From a virus, in IMG/VR virus record IMGVR_UViG_3300024520_000505, positions 1 through 23,465 of that record: a DNA stretch of 23,465 nucleotides; one strand, given 5' to 3'. The translations under genes were made by a program, and so were the position numbers. How positions within the stretch are numbered: position 1 is the stretch's first letter; each line of letters begins with the position of its first letter. This document shows, one piece after another, positions 5,230 through 12,127 of the stretch. A model generated the notes under the pieces. It was not told where the DNA came from. It was given only the letters and a program-made list of their open reading frames with translations, and made no database searches.

Positions 5230-5659
5230 TTTTATTCTCCAAGATAAATATCATACGGTCATTCTTAAAGTCATAGTAGCGTTTATCATAATTAATATCA
5301 CGTTTTTTAAGATTTAAGCCAAAATACCTACCCACTCTCATTGAAAGTAACGGTTTTCGCATGAATCTTGGAAAGAACTCCAATTGATTTTTTTTCCCAT
5401 TGAACCTAATCTTTCCATGTGTTACTAATTTTTCATCACCTTCTATCCATTCTTTGGCATTGTCGCTTCTAAAATGGACTATGCTTCTGCTCAATCTTGG
5501 CTGTTCTTTCATATTGTTACTATTTGTAATAACCCATAATTTTGTTCCCTTTACATATAGGTCAATAAGAGGCATTTTATGCTCTATATCGTCAACATGT
5601 TCCCTGTAAATACTGTTAAATGTCTTGTCGCAATCAAATATGTATATGGATGTAGCCAT
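5219..5659 (-). CDS. possible HAD-like protein, short or degenerate, 146 aa
   Basis: Near the N-terminus IYIFDCDKTF (D9, D11, T13) matches HAD superfamily motif I (hhhhDxDxT), and LWVITNSN (T45, N46) matches motif II. HAD proteins are mostly phosphatases and phosphotransferases that use the first Asp as nucleophile. The later motifs (a Lys and an acidic pair) are not clear; the second half is rich in Lys, Arg and Phe. The protein may therefore be a minimal, divergent or inactive member, or the match may be chance. Its ATG is centred 26.5 bases from the palindromic TATA box at 5682-5689. It opens a two-gene minus-strand cassette in a region otherwise read rightward. Confidence 0.6.
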   Translation of the reverse strand: MATSIYIFDCDKTFNSIYREHVDDIEHKMPLIDLYVKGTKLWVITNSNNMKEQPRLSRSIVHFRSDNAKEWIEGDEKLVTHGKIRFNGKKNQLEFFPRFMRKPLLSMRVGRYFGLNLKKRDINYDKRYYDFKNDRMIFILENKNEI

Positions 5660-5681
5660 GTCATATAATCAGCAATACTTA

Positions 5682-5689
5682 TTTATAAA
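5682..5689. promoter_or_regulatory. palindromic TATA box shared by two divergent genes
   Basis: TTTATAAA is its own reverse complement. It is centred 26.5 bases before the minus-strand ATG at 5659 and 23.5 bases before the plus-strand ATG at 5709. A slightly offset octamer, TTATTTAT at 5679-5686, gives 26.5 for the plus strand. Confidence 0.6.
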
Positions 5690-5708
5690 GCCTTGTTAGT
5701 TGTTAATC

Positions 5709-5906
5709 ATGGATGAAAAGTGTAAATCATGTAAAATAACCAAGTATGGTTACACTGACGGACAGCATTCAATATTCATATGCTTCAAATGTGGTAGATT
5801 TGACGGCATGAGTGGTGGGGATGATTCATTTTTAGCCAAAATAAATGAAGAACCTATGTCATTATTGGTGATGATTAAGGAAAAAATACTCATTCCAATA
5901 AGTTAA
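5709..5906 (+). CDS. zinc-ribbon protein, 65 aa
   Basis: CKSC (C5, C8) and CFKC (C25, C28) with the intervening YGYTDGQHSIFIC form a standard zinc ribbon resembling those of transcription and translation factors. A hydrophobic C-terminus (SLLVMIKEKILIPIS) follows. A TTG at 5700 is in frame, but ATG 5709 lies at a better distance from the shared TATA box. The next gene's TATA box starts at the base after its stop codon (5907). A regulator or a partner of the other ribbon proteins in this cluster is plausible, but the function is unknown. Confidence 0.65.
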   Translation: MDEKCKSCKITKYGYTDGQHSIFICFKCGRFDGMSGGDDSFLAKINEEPMSLLVMIKEKILIPIS

Positions 5907-5914
5907 TTTATATA
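5907..5914 (+). promoter_or_regulatory. TATA box for the 5937-6182 gene
   Basis: TTTATATA is centred 26.5 bases before the ATG at 5937. Confidence 0.7.
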
Positions 5915-5936
5915 CTTTACTAAACATGTATATACC

Positions 5937-6182
5937 ATGGAAGTATTTTCATCTGTATTAGAACCTCTACTTTTGGCTGCTCTTATAGGTATGGGTAGTG
6001 GATTGTTTGCATTCTTTAGAAAAATGAGTAACACACAAAGGGACTTGTGTGAAACAGTACAAAGATTGCAAAAAACCTTAATTATTTTAGCTAAAGCAGT
6101 TGACAGACAGTCAAACAGATTACATCCAAAAGAAGCAGATTCCGAACTTGACGACCTTGTCAAGGAACTTTTGGATAAATAG
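5937..6182 (+). CDS. membrane-anchored coiled-coil protein, 81 aa
   Basis: Residues about 6-27 (SVLEPLLLAALIGMGSGLFA) form one transmembrane segment. It is followed by a basic FFRK stop signal and a long soluble helix of heptad type (QRDLCETVQRLQKTLIILAK), ending in an acidic tail. The layout suggests an N-terminal membrane anchor with a cytoplasmic coiled coil. Next to the multi-pass protein at 6234 it could be part of a lysis or membrane-remodelling pair, but no endolysin is visible. It has a strong promoter of its own. Confidence 0.65.
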   Translation: MEVFSSVLEPLLLAALIGMGSGLFAFFRKMSNTQRDLCETVQRLQKTLIILAKAVDRQSNRLHPKEADSELDDLVKELLDK

Positions 6183-6202
6183 GCGTAAATTTAACAATAA
6201 AC

Positions 6203-6210
6203 CTTAAATA
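6203..6210 (+). promoter_or_regulatory. TATA box for the 6234-6497 gene
   Basis: CTTAAATA, preceded by AAAC, is centred 27.5 bases before the ATG at 6234. This favours that start over the TTG at 6228. Confidence 0.6.
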
Positions 6211-6233
6211 ATAACTCTCAGCCAAGGTTGAGT

Positions 6234-6497
6234 ATGATTGATCCATTGTTAATCGCAACCCTCTCCGTAATAGGAGGAGCAATCTTGAATACGTTTAGAG
6301 GATTCTTAGGATCTTCTGATGCTACATATGACATCAAAAAATTCTTTGGTGCATTAATTGTAGCAGTATTTGCAGGTATTGCAGTTGCACAAACCTTGGC
6401 TCTTGCAGGATTAGGAATTACAGAACTCGTATTAATCGGGCTAACTGTCGGTTTCTCAGTCGATTATGCAGTGAGCAAGGCAAAGAAAACTCAGTAA
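6234..6497 (+). CDS. small multi-pass membrane protein, holin-like, 87 aa
   Basis: Three hydrophobic segments are visible: about residues 4-20 (PLLIATLSVIGGAIL), 37-60 (FFGALIVAVFAGIAVAQTLA) and 63-80 (ITELVLIGLTVGFSVDYAV). A short basic C-terminus (SKAKKTQ) follows. Small size, three membrane spans and a basic tail are the usual features of phage holins, but sequence alone does not prove this. An alternative start at TTG 6228 adds two residues, while ATG 6234 fits the TATA box. It lies between accessory genes and the protease-capsid operon. Confidence 0.65.
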   Translation: MIDPLLIATLSVIGGAILNTFRGFLGSSDATYDIKKFFGALIVAVFAGIAVAQTLALAGLGITELVLIGLTVGFSVDYAVSKAKKTQ

Positions 6498-6500
6498 GCA

Positions 6501-6530
6501 TTTTTTAAACCCTTACTTTTTCCCTTCTTT
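6501..6530 (+). terminator. pyrimidine-rich terminator region
   Basis: Several T-runs (6501-6506, 6517-6521, 6528-6530) follow the stop at 6497 and precede the next promoter. Confidence 0.4.
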
Positions 6531-6539
6531 TCTATAAAC

Positions 6540-6547
6540 TTTATAAG
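6540..6547 (+). promoter_or_regulatory. TATA box for the protease-capsid operon
   Basis: TTTATAAG is centred 27.5 bases before the ATG at 6571. An in-frame ATG at 6550 lies only 6.5 bases from the box and is therefore unlikely to be used. Confidence 0.6.
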
Positions 6548-6570
6548 TAATGTTACAGTCGAGTTTATAT

Positions 6571-8208
6571 ATGGAAGACGAGATATTCTTCAATGAATTT
6601 GTGACAAAAGACCTACATCCTATTGACGGTGCTCAACGATTTTTCGAAGGTTATCTTACAGTTCAGGTTAAAGACAAGCAGGGAGAGATTACAATCGTTG
6701 ATGAATTAATCAAGGTATTACCTATTTGGATGGACAGAGGAGCACCAATCAGTGACACTCACAGTAACAGAATTATCGGAAAAGGTATCAGTTATGCCAA
6801 GGTGGATTATAAAACCAAGGAAGGTACTTTATTACCAGCAATTAAAATTACAGGAAAGATACACAAAGACTATCACCTAGACAATGAAATTTGGGACAAG
6901 ATTAAAAGTGGAGAGTACAAGGGACTGTCATTTGGCGGTGCAACAAAGGCAAACAGAACGCCAAAAGTCATGAAAGATGGAAGTGTTGCCTATGAACTTA
7001 AATCATTAGAACATTATGAGGTCGCTGTATGCAAAGATCCAGCAGTTCCCCTAGCATTAATTACCGATTATAATCCACTTGCAAAGGCAATTACCGACAA
7101 CGTAGAGAGAAGAGATGACGGCAAGATGGTAATCAAGTGCAGTAAATTTGGTTGTACTGTAGAGAAAATGACAGATTTTGCAAACGCAGATGGTGATAAA
7201 ACTAACGCACAAGGTAAACAAGATGTAGAACCAAACAAATCATCAAACAGGGAATCAAGTCCAGTAGATGACGATGACGATGCAAATATTGGAGAAGAAA
7301 AGAAAGACGATGAAATTAAAAAAGAGATACAGGGAAACATTGGAGACGTAAGACACAGTGGAAAGGAATATGAGAACACTGAAACTGCACAAATAACAAG
7401 AGTTCCAGAAGAGGGTGGAGACAGTGACGATGCAGTTGTTACCAGAGAGGGTAAAAAAGAGGAAGAGGAAGATGAAACTAAAAAATCAGGTTATCAAACA
7501 GAAGATGGCAATAATCAATTAGGTGGACAAGGTGTCCCAAAAGAGAAAGAAAAAGAGAAAGATAAGAAGAAAAACAGCGAAAACTATATAAACTCGCTTA
7601 ATAAAGATTCTGGTAAGGATATGGACAAAGATACTTCCACAATTTCAAAAACTGAAGAAGAGAAATCTTCCGAAGATGAAGAAAAGAAAGACGAAGTTGA
7701 AAGAGAAGATAAAAATGCATCTTTCCAAGAAGCAATCAAATCAAACATCGGTACATTGACTGACGTTATAAAGTCACTCGCAGAAACTCAAAAAGACGTT
7801 AGTTCTACATTAGTAGGTATTGATGATAGATTGAAAGCATTGGAAACTCCAACAGACTTACCGTTGAAGCCTAGTACTTCAGCAAGTGAAGACGTTGGTG
7901 CAAAGGTTACAGTCCCAGATACATACCAATCTAATTCTGTGCAAGCAGGACTAGACGACGATAAATCTGGTGAAGATAAACCAAAATCAGACCCTAGTGG
8001 ACTGAAAATGCAAGAGAAATCTAATTTCGACTTTACTACCGAGACTCCAAGACCTAATGCAGCAATCGAAACAATTAACAAATCTACAACCGATATGTCA
8101 TTTGTTTTGAAAGATGCAAGAGAAGGTGGAAATCTAAGCGTAGTAGCAAGAAACATTCTAGCAGGCAAGTATTATACTCCAACACCTGACGAAGTAGGAA
8201 CATACTAA
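6571..8208 (+). CDS. head maturation protease fused to an acidic scaffold
   Basis: Residues about 1-175 resemble the prohead serine protease of phage XkdF/HK97-protease type. RGAPISDTHSNRIIGKG has the candidate catalytic His (H64), YKGLSFGGATK the candidate Ser (S120), and LEHYEVAVCKDPAVPLALI closes the domain. From about 200 to 480 the chain is extremely rich in Glu, Asp and Lys and low in complexity, as expected for an internal scaffold that is later digested. C191 and C195 lie in CSKFGC at the junction. The C-terminus (ARNILAGKYYTPTPDEVGTY) may contact the capsid protein. Such fusions direct shell assembly and then clear the interior. I chose ATG 6571 from the TATA spacing. The capsid gene follows after one base. 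Confidence 0.75.
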   Translation: MEDEIFFNEFVTKDLHPIDGAQRFFEGYLTVQVKDKQGEITIVDELIKVLPIWMDRGAPISDTHSNRIIGKGISYAKVDYKTKEGTLLPAIKITGKIHKDYHLDNEIWDKIKSGEYKGLSFGGATKANRTPKVMKDGSVAYELKSLEHYEVAVCKDPAVPLALITDYNPLAKAITDNVERRDDGKMVIKCSKFGCTVEKMTDFANADGDKTNAQGKQDVEPNKSSNRESSPVDDDDDANIGEEKKDDEIKKEIQGNIGDVRHSGKEYENTETAQITRVPEEGGDSDDAVVTREGKKEEEEDETKKSGYQTEDGNNQLGGQGVPKEKEKEKDKKKNSENYINSLNKDSGKDMDKDTSTISKTEEEKSSEDEEKKDEVEREDKNASFQEAIKSNIGTLTDVIKSLAETQKDVSSTLVGIDDRLKALETPTDLPLKPSTSASEDVGAKVTVPDTYQSNSVQAGLDDDKSGEDKPKSDPSGLKMQEKSNFDFTTETPRPNAAIETINKSTTDMSFVLKDAREGGNLSVVARNILAGKYYTPTPDEVGTY

Positions 8209-8209
8209 A

Positions 8210-9427
8210 ATGACTCAAATCAGAACAATCGATGAGCTTGAGGCACAATATTATGGACACAATCGTAACCTTCTTAGAAAAGCAGATGCTCCATCAACTA
8301 CCAGTACTGCTGGTATGTTTAACGCCATTTTTGGTGCTTACGCATGGGCTCAACTCAACTTAGAAGCAAACGCATTCGGCATTCTCCCAAAATACCCTTG
8401 GGATAAATCTGGATGGAGGGTTATAACAGCAAAACCAACACTTAATACCAACAACAGTAACACTGCCCTAGGTGGTACTACTGAAGGCGGATTAATTGCT
8501 GAAACAATCAAACCAACAGTCGCAGAATTAGATGTCAAACCAAAAACTGCTCAGTTGCCTTTCAGTGCATCTGAAGTTATGGAATGGCTATCAACTCATT
8601 CAAAAGACGACATTTGGGGTGGACTTGGTTCACTAAGATTGTACATGGCTGTGCAACACAAAGAGTTCATTAATAGAATGCTTTTGGCAGATGTTGAAAG
8701 CGATGCAGCAGCATCAAGTGGTGCTCACACTGGTACACAAGACTTTGAATCACTAGATAGAATCGTATCAAGTGATGCAGAGGAAGATGCACTAGGTGGA
8801 AGCCACTCTGGATTTTACGATCCTTGGGCTGCTGATGCTACCGTTGACAGAGATGGAAACGGTGGAGAATTTGACTGTACAGTAGAATCTGCTTCTGGTA
8901 CTATCGGTACTGACGGTGTATTGACTGACGATGTTCTAAGAACTTTCTTACGAAAGATTAGAATCGCAGCAGGTAAAGATCCAAATGTATTCCTAGGCTC
9001 CCATGAAGTCTACTCTGAGATACAAGGCTTATACATGCCAAGTGTCCGTATTGCAAACCCATACGGTGAGCAATTAGTTCAAGTAGACGTAAACGGTATC
9101 CAAACCTTTAAAGGTACAGGTACTGGTATTCATGTCGACTCTATCTATGGAATTCCATTCATTCCAACAAAAGATGCACCATCTAATGGTTCAACTGAAG
9201 TTGGAAGACTATTTGCATTAGATACATCTGATGCAGAAGGCTATGGATATCCAAGAATCGGAATTCAAGTGGCTATACCAACCGAGTATTATGAAGCAAC
9301 TAGAAGATCTGCTGGCTATCCATTCGTGAACAATGCTTTCGTTGAGAAAGGTGTGTTCAGAACAATGGGTGAGACAGTTTGTCGCCATTTCAAATCACAA
9401 GGTAAAATTAGAGACATTAAACTCTAG
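8210..9427 (+). CDS. major capsid protein (HK97 fold)
   Basis: A 405-aa protein directly after the protease-scaffold is the expected major capsid protein. It begins MTQIRTIDELEAQYYGHNRN, has a central acidic, Gly-rich insertion (about 180-240), and ends with a region typical of virion shell proteins (YYEATRRSAGYPFVNNAFVE). No long N-terminal scaffolding arm is present, which agrees with the scaffold being part of the upstream gene. HK97-type capsid proteins diverge beyond easy recognition, so the call rests on size, context and general character. The gene ends before a clear T-rich terminator, so protease and capsid probably form one transcript. Confidence 0.8.
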   Translation: MTQIRTIDELEAQYYGHNRNLLRKADAPSTTSTAGMFNAIFGAYAWAQLNLEANAFGILPKYPWDKSGWRVITAKPTLNTNNSNTALGGTTEGGLIAETIKPTVAELDVKPKTAQLPFSASEVMEWLSTHSKDDIWGGLGSLRLYMAVQHKEFINRMLLADVESDAAASSGAHTGTQDFESLDRIVSSDAEEDALGGSHSGFYDPWAADATVDRDGNGGEFDCTVESASGTIGTDGVLTDDVLRTFLRKIRIAAGKDPNVFLGSHEVYSEIQGLYMPSVRIANPYGEQLVQVDVNGIQTFKGTGTGIHVDSIYGIPFIPTKDAPSNGSTEVGRLFALDTSDAEGYGYPRIGIQVAIPTEYYEATRRSAGYPFVNNAFVEKGVFRTMGETVCRHFKSQGKIRDIKL

Positions 9428-9442
9428 TCATACCAACCCCCC

Positions 9443-9459
9443 TTTTTACCCCTTTTTTT
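9443..9459 (+). terminator. T-tract terminator after the capsid gene
   Basis: Runs of five T (9443-9447) and seven T (9453-9459), separated by ACCCC, follow the stop codon at 9427. Confidence 0.6.
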
Positions 9460-9467
9460 ATATTAAC

Positions 9468-9475
9468 TTTATATA
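9468..9475 (+). promoter_or_regulatory. TATA box for the 9498-9890 gene
   Basis: TTTATATA is centred exactly 26.5 bases before the ATG at 9498. Confidence 0.7.
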
Positions 9476-9497
9476 ATAGTGGTTCATACATTTCTTA

Positions 9498-9890
9498 ATG
9501 GCAATTACAATCGCACAAAATGCCGACCATAAAAGTCTTACAGGAAAGACACTATCCATCCAAGCAGAACTGACTTCTAAATTAAAGTCAACCATTGTTG
9601 ATGTCACCTATGGTGCATCTGACAATTATGCTACTAATGGTAATACTGTCGATCTATCCCTAGGAAGTAGAATTAGTACTGTTATTGGAGCAGAAATACT
9701 CCATTGTAACAAAGGACTACTTTTGCAATATGCACCAGCAGCAGCAGGAGCAGCAGCAACAGGGAAAATTAAAGCTTTTGGTCACACTCCAACAAGCTCT
9801 ACAGCAACAGTTGTAGCCCTTGAGGAACTAGATAGTGCTGATACAGCAGTCAATTCAATGACTATTCGTATTAGAGTAATCGGTTTCTAG
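9498..9890 (+). CDS. small virion protein, probable capsid decoration, 130 aa
   Basis: A beta-rich, Thr/Ser/Ala-rich protein directly after the major capsid gene. The ending (AVNSMTIRIRVIGF), the LSLGSRISTVIGAEIL segment and the GKIKAFGHTP segment resemble, from memory, a class of small structural proteins found after capsid genes in marine siphoviruses. A short Ala-rich stretch (YAPAAAGAAATGK) lies near residue 80. It has its own promoter and a T-run after it, so it can be made in large amount. Decoration or head-stabilising protein is the best guess; the exact role is not shown. Confidence 0.6.
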   Translation: MAITIAQNADHKSLTGKTLSIQAELTSKLKSTIVDVTYGASDNYATNGNTVDLSLGSRISTVIGAEILHCNKGLLLQYAPAAAGAAATGKIKAFGHTPTSSTATVVALEELDSADTAVNSMTIRIRVIGF

Positions 9891-9907
9891 ACTAAGATCT
9901 AGTCATA

Positions 9908-9915
9908 TTTTTTTT
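9908..9915 (+). terminator. T-tract terminator
   Basis: Eight consecutive T follow the 9890 stop and precede the next TATA box. Confidence 0.5.
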
Positions 9916-9925
9916 CTTAATAATG

Positions 9926-9933
9926 TTTATATA
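9926..9933 (+). promoter_or_regulatory. TATA box for the 9956-10228 gene
   Basis: TTTATATA is centred 26.5 bases before the ATG at 9956. In-frame ATGs also occur at 9947, 9950 and 9965. Confidence 0.6.
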
Positions 9934-9955
9934 TGACTAAATATCTATGATGTTT

Positions 9956-10228
9956 ATGGTTGAGATGAATCATAATGCAATTACTGTAAGTGCAGACACT
10001 ACAATTAAAGGTGCTCATGGAGTAGTTGTATCTGTACATGTCACAAAGGCAGGAGCAAGTGGAGACAAGATTGTATTAAGAAATGGTACTGCCAACTCAG
10101 ATGCAATAGAATTTACCGTGTTTGGAGAAGGAATACAAAACATTCAAGGAATCAATAGAAGATTTGAAAATGGTATTCGGGCTGATATTACAGGTACTAC
10201 TGCTCAATATCTAGTAGTGTTTAAATAA
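9956..10228 (+). CDS. small beta-rich virion protein, 90 aa
   Basis: The protein starts MVEMNHNAITVSADTTIKGA and has alternating beta strands (VVVSVHVTKAG, DKIVLRNGT, IEFTVFGEG), ending QYLVVFK. No cysteines or charged clusters are present. Its position between the first small virion gene and the connector, its compact beta pattern and its individual promoter suggest a second decoration or head-fibre-like subunit. The start at 9956 is chosen from promoter spacing; 9947 would add three residues. The family is not recognised. Confidence 0.55.
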   Translation: MVEMNHNAITVSADTTIKGAHGVVVSVHVTKAGASGDKIVLRNGTANSDAIEFTVFGEGIQNIQGINRRFENGIRADITGTTAQYLVVFK

Positions 10229-10231
10229 ATC

Positions 10232-10239
10232 TTTAAATA
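10232..10239 (+). promoter_or_regulatory. TATA box for the connector gene
   Basis: TTTAAATA is centred 27.5 bases before the ATG at 10263. A second TTTATATA at 10250-10257 is too close to the start to serve it. Confidence 0.6.
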
Positions 10240-10262
10240 TCAAGTGACTTTATATATTAGTG

Positions 10263-10859
10263 ATGGTTACTACAACTACATATTGTTCTGTAGGAGATAT
10301 TAGTGATTTCCTAAGAGTTCCAATCACTGCAACTACCACACCAAACAAGGAGATGGTTCGCAAGATCATTGCAAGAAAGGAGGAGGAGTTGGACAGAAGA
10401 ATAGGTCATACTTGGAAGACAAAAAAAATTACCAGAGAAATTCACGATTTACCGCTATTATACACGTTTGGATGGGGTACACCACTATTCCTTCAACACA
10501 GAAACATATTGGATCTTGATGTAGATGAGGGGGATAAAATAGAGATATGGAAGGGAGAGTCAAACGAGTGGGAAAACATCATTGACAGTCCACAATGGTA
10601 TCATGCAGAGTATGAATATGGTAGAATTTATGTCAGAGGATTCCTGTTTACAATATTAAGAAAGAATAGGGTTAGAGTCACATACCGTTACGGTGGAGAG
10701 AACTTTGCTGGTGATACTGTAATCCCACCTGACATTACAGATGCTGTAATAAAAATGGCATCAATAGAAATAATGAACACTTCATTTCGTATGATGAGAT
10801 TCCAAGCGGTGGAAGCGTGTCTCCTAGCGAAAGTAAGAGATTTTGGCAGGAAGATATAG
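10263..10859 (+). CDS. head-tail connector (adaptor), apparently frame-broken near its end
   Basis: The N-terminus (VGDISDFLRVPITA) and the helix with IIARKEEELDRRIGHTWK match the usual start of head-tail adaptor proteins that dock on the portal ring. A beta region with VRVTYRYGGE and a C-terminal helix (ITDAVIKMASIEIMNTSF) follow. As read, it ends with an odd sequence (FQAVEACLLAKVRDFGRKI). A shift to the -1 frame at 10802 instead gives PSGGSVSPSESKRFWQEDID then LCVSNRREVFVIP, ending at TAG 10901-10903, four bases before the next ATG. That version looks more natural and would be 213 aa. A lost base, an assembly error or a genuine recoding event are all possible. ATG 10263 fits the TATA box better than the GTG at 10260. 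Confidence 0.7.
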   Translation: MVTTTTYCSVGDISDFLRVPITATTTPNKEMVRKIIARKEEELDRRIGHTWKTKKITREIHDLPLLYTFGWGTPLFLQHRNILDLDVDEGDKIEIWKGESNEWENIIDSPQWYHAEYEYGRIYVRGFLFTILRKNRVRVTYRYGGENFAGDTVIPPDITDAVIKMASIEIMNTSFRMMRFQAVEACLLAKVRDFGRKI

Positions 10860-10907
10860 ACCTATGTGTATCTAACCGTAGAGAAGTATTTGTGATACCA
10901 TAGAATT

Positions 10908-11669
10908 ATGTTATTTGGTAGTATTCGTAGAAGAATAGTTAGTGCAATCAATAAAGTTTATTCCATAACAAGTAAAGGTGGCAGTGCTAGGGTTTTACAT
11001 GAAGATGATAAATTAAAAGATGATGAAATACAATTGGGAAGAGTTGCTATTCCAGTACCAGATGATGTGTTAAAAGACAGTATTTCACTTAATGAAAATA
11101 TGAGTAATGAAGAATTGTCATTGGTGGTTACAAATGTCATTCAAAATGTAGATAAACAATATACTGAAAAAGAACCATATGATAAGGTATTAGACCCTAC
11201 CCCTTCTCCAATAACTGCCGACAGTAAACCTACATTGCCTGATGGGTGGTCAGCTGCATATTATCCTGCTGGTGGAGAAACTGGTGGTAAACCCCACATA
11301 CCATCCATAAAAGAATGGGTTAACAATGTCAAATTAAACCATATGACCACACAAGATCTACAACAGGAATATGGTAAGACATTTAATAAAAAAACTCCCA
11401 ATTTATGGAACGATGACATGAGAGAAAAGTTGGTTGATTCTATAGCATTTATGGTTGCTAGGAAGATATGGTATGTAGGCAGGAGACCTAGTAGTATGAC
11501 TGATAGTGAGTGGGATGAACACACCAAACATATGAGACCTCATCAAGGTTCGTTTAGTAAAAATGAGCATTGGTCTAATGGTTTTCCTTATGGACAAGAA
11601 TATACTTATAGAAGTTGGGGTCATGAAGAAGTAATGGAGTTAAAAACTAAAGGGAAGTTGAGCTGGTAG
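10908..11669 (+). CDS. probable neck or tail-completion protein (gp10-like), 253 aa
   Basis: The C-terminal half includes SIKEWVNNVKLN and then REKLVDSIAFMVARKIWYVG followed by RRPS (about 170-190). This resembles the helix and Gly turn of HK97 gp10-type head-tail joining proteins (IA...I...G..P). The N-terminal half (about 1-110) is polar and variable, and residues 90-125 are Pro/Gly-rich. It lies between the connector and a probable tail terminator, the usual slot for this function. No separate TATA box or strong ribosome site precedes ATG 10908, so it depends on the connector transcript. Its stop is directly followed by the next ATG. Confidence 0.5.
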   Translation: MLFGSIRRRIVSAINKVYSITSKGGSARVLHEDDKLKDDEIQLGRVAIPVPDDVLKDSISLNENMSNEELSLVVTNVIQNVDKQYTEKEPYDKVLDPTPSPITADSKPTLPDGWSAAYYPAGGETGGKPHIPSIKEWVNNVKLNHMTTQDLQQEYGKTFNKKTPNLWNDDMREKLVDSIAFMVARKIWYVGRRPSSMTDSEWDEHTKHMRPHQGSFSKNEHWSNGFPYGQEYTYRSWGHEEVMELKTKGKLSW

Positions 11670-12086
11670 ATGGCTATTACAACTTATGATGCAGTAGATG
11701 ATATCATTGATCTTATTAGAACAAAATGGTCTAGTTTAAGACCACCTCACATAACAAAGGTATGGGAAAAAAGAACTGTTGGGTTTATAGATGATAGAAG
11801 TGATGAAATCATCGTGTCCCCAAAAGGTGAAAATATACAGTATTTTGGTCTAGGTGGTAGTTCATTCTTTCATGAACAGATAATTGAATTGGATATACGT
11901 ACATATCAAAATATTAAAAGACATGATAAAGTGGTCAAAGAGGTGGTTAAAATCATCAAAGATAACATAGTTGGTACTACCTACACAGATTTGCGAGTAA
12001 TAGGTTCATTTAGTAGAAACTTTCAATTTCGTAATATGTTTGATTATGTTATAACTATATCATATAGAAAATCAGACCCATCCTAG
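11670..12086 (+). CDS. probable tail terminator protein, 138 aa
   Basis: The alpha/beta pattern fits small tail-terminator proteins, which cap the tail tube and join it to the neck: an N-terminal helix (DAVDDIIDLIRTKWSSL), strands with EQIIELDIRTYQN, a helix (DKVVKEVVKIIKDNI), then FDYVITISYR. Size and place just before the tail tube gene agree. The ATG follows the previous TAG without a gap (TAGATG), implying coupled translation. It ends 41 bases before the tail tube start, with a new promoter between. Confidence 0.6.
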   Translation: MAITTYDAVDDIIDLIRTKWSSLRPPHITKVWEKRTVGFIDDRSDEIIVSPKGENIQYFGLGGSSFFHEQIIELDIRTYQNIKRHDKVVKEVVKIIKDNIVGTTYTDLRVIGSFSRNFQFRNMFDYVITISYRKSDPS

Positions 12087-12097
12087 ACCTAAAAATC

Positions 12098-12105
12098 TTT
12101 ATATA
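12098..12105 (+). promoter_or_regulatory. TATA box for the tail tube gene
   Basis: TTTATATA is centred exactly 26.5 bases before the ATG at 12128. Confidence 0.7.
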
Positions 12106-12127
12106 GTAATAGACTGTTTATTATATT

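Noticed and set aside
6550-6570. Upstream ATG for the protease (seven extra residues)
   Set aside because: It lies 6.5 bases from the TATA box centre, too close for transcription to include it.
9498-10228. Diversity-generating retroelement targets or variable repeats in the small virion genes
   Set aside because: No template repeat or reverse transcriptase is visible.
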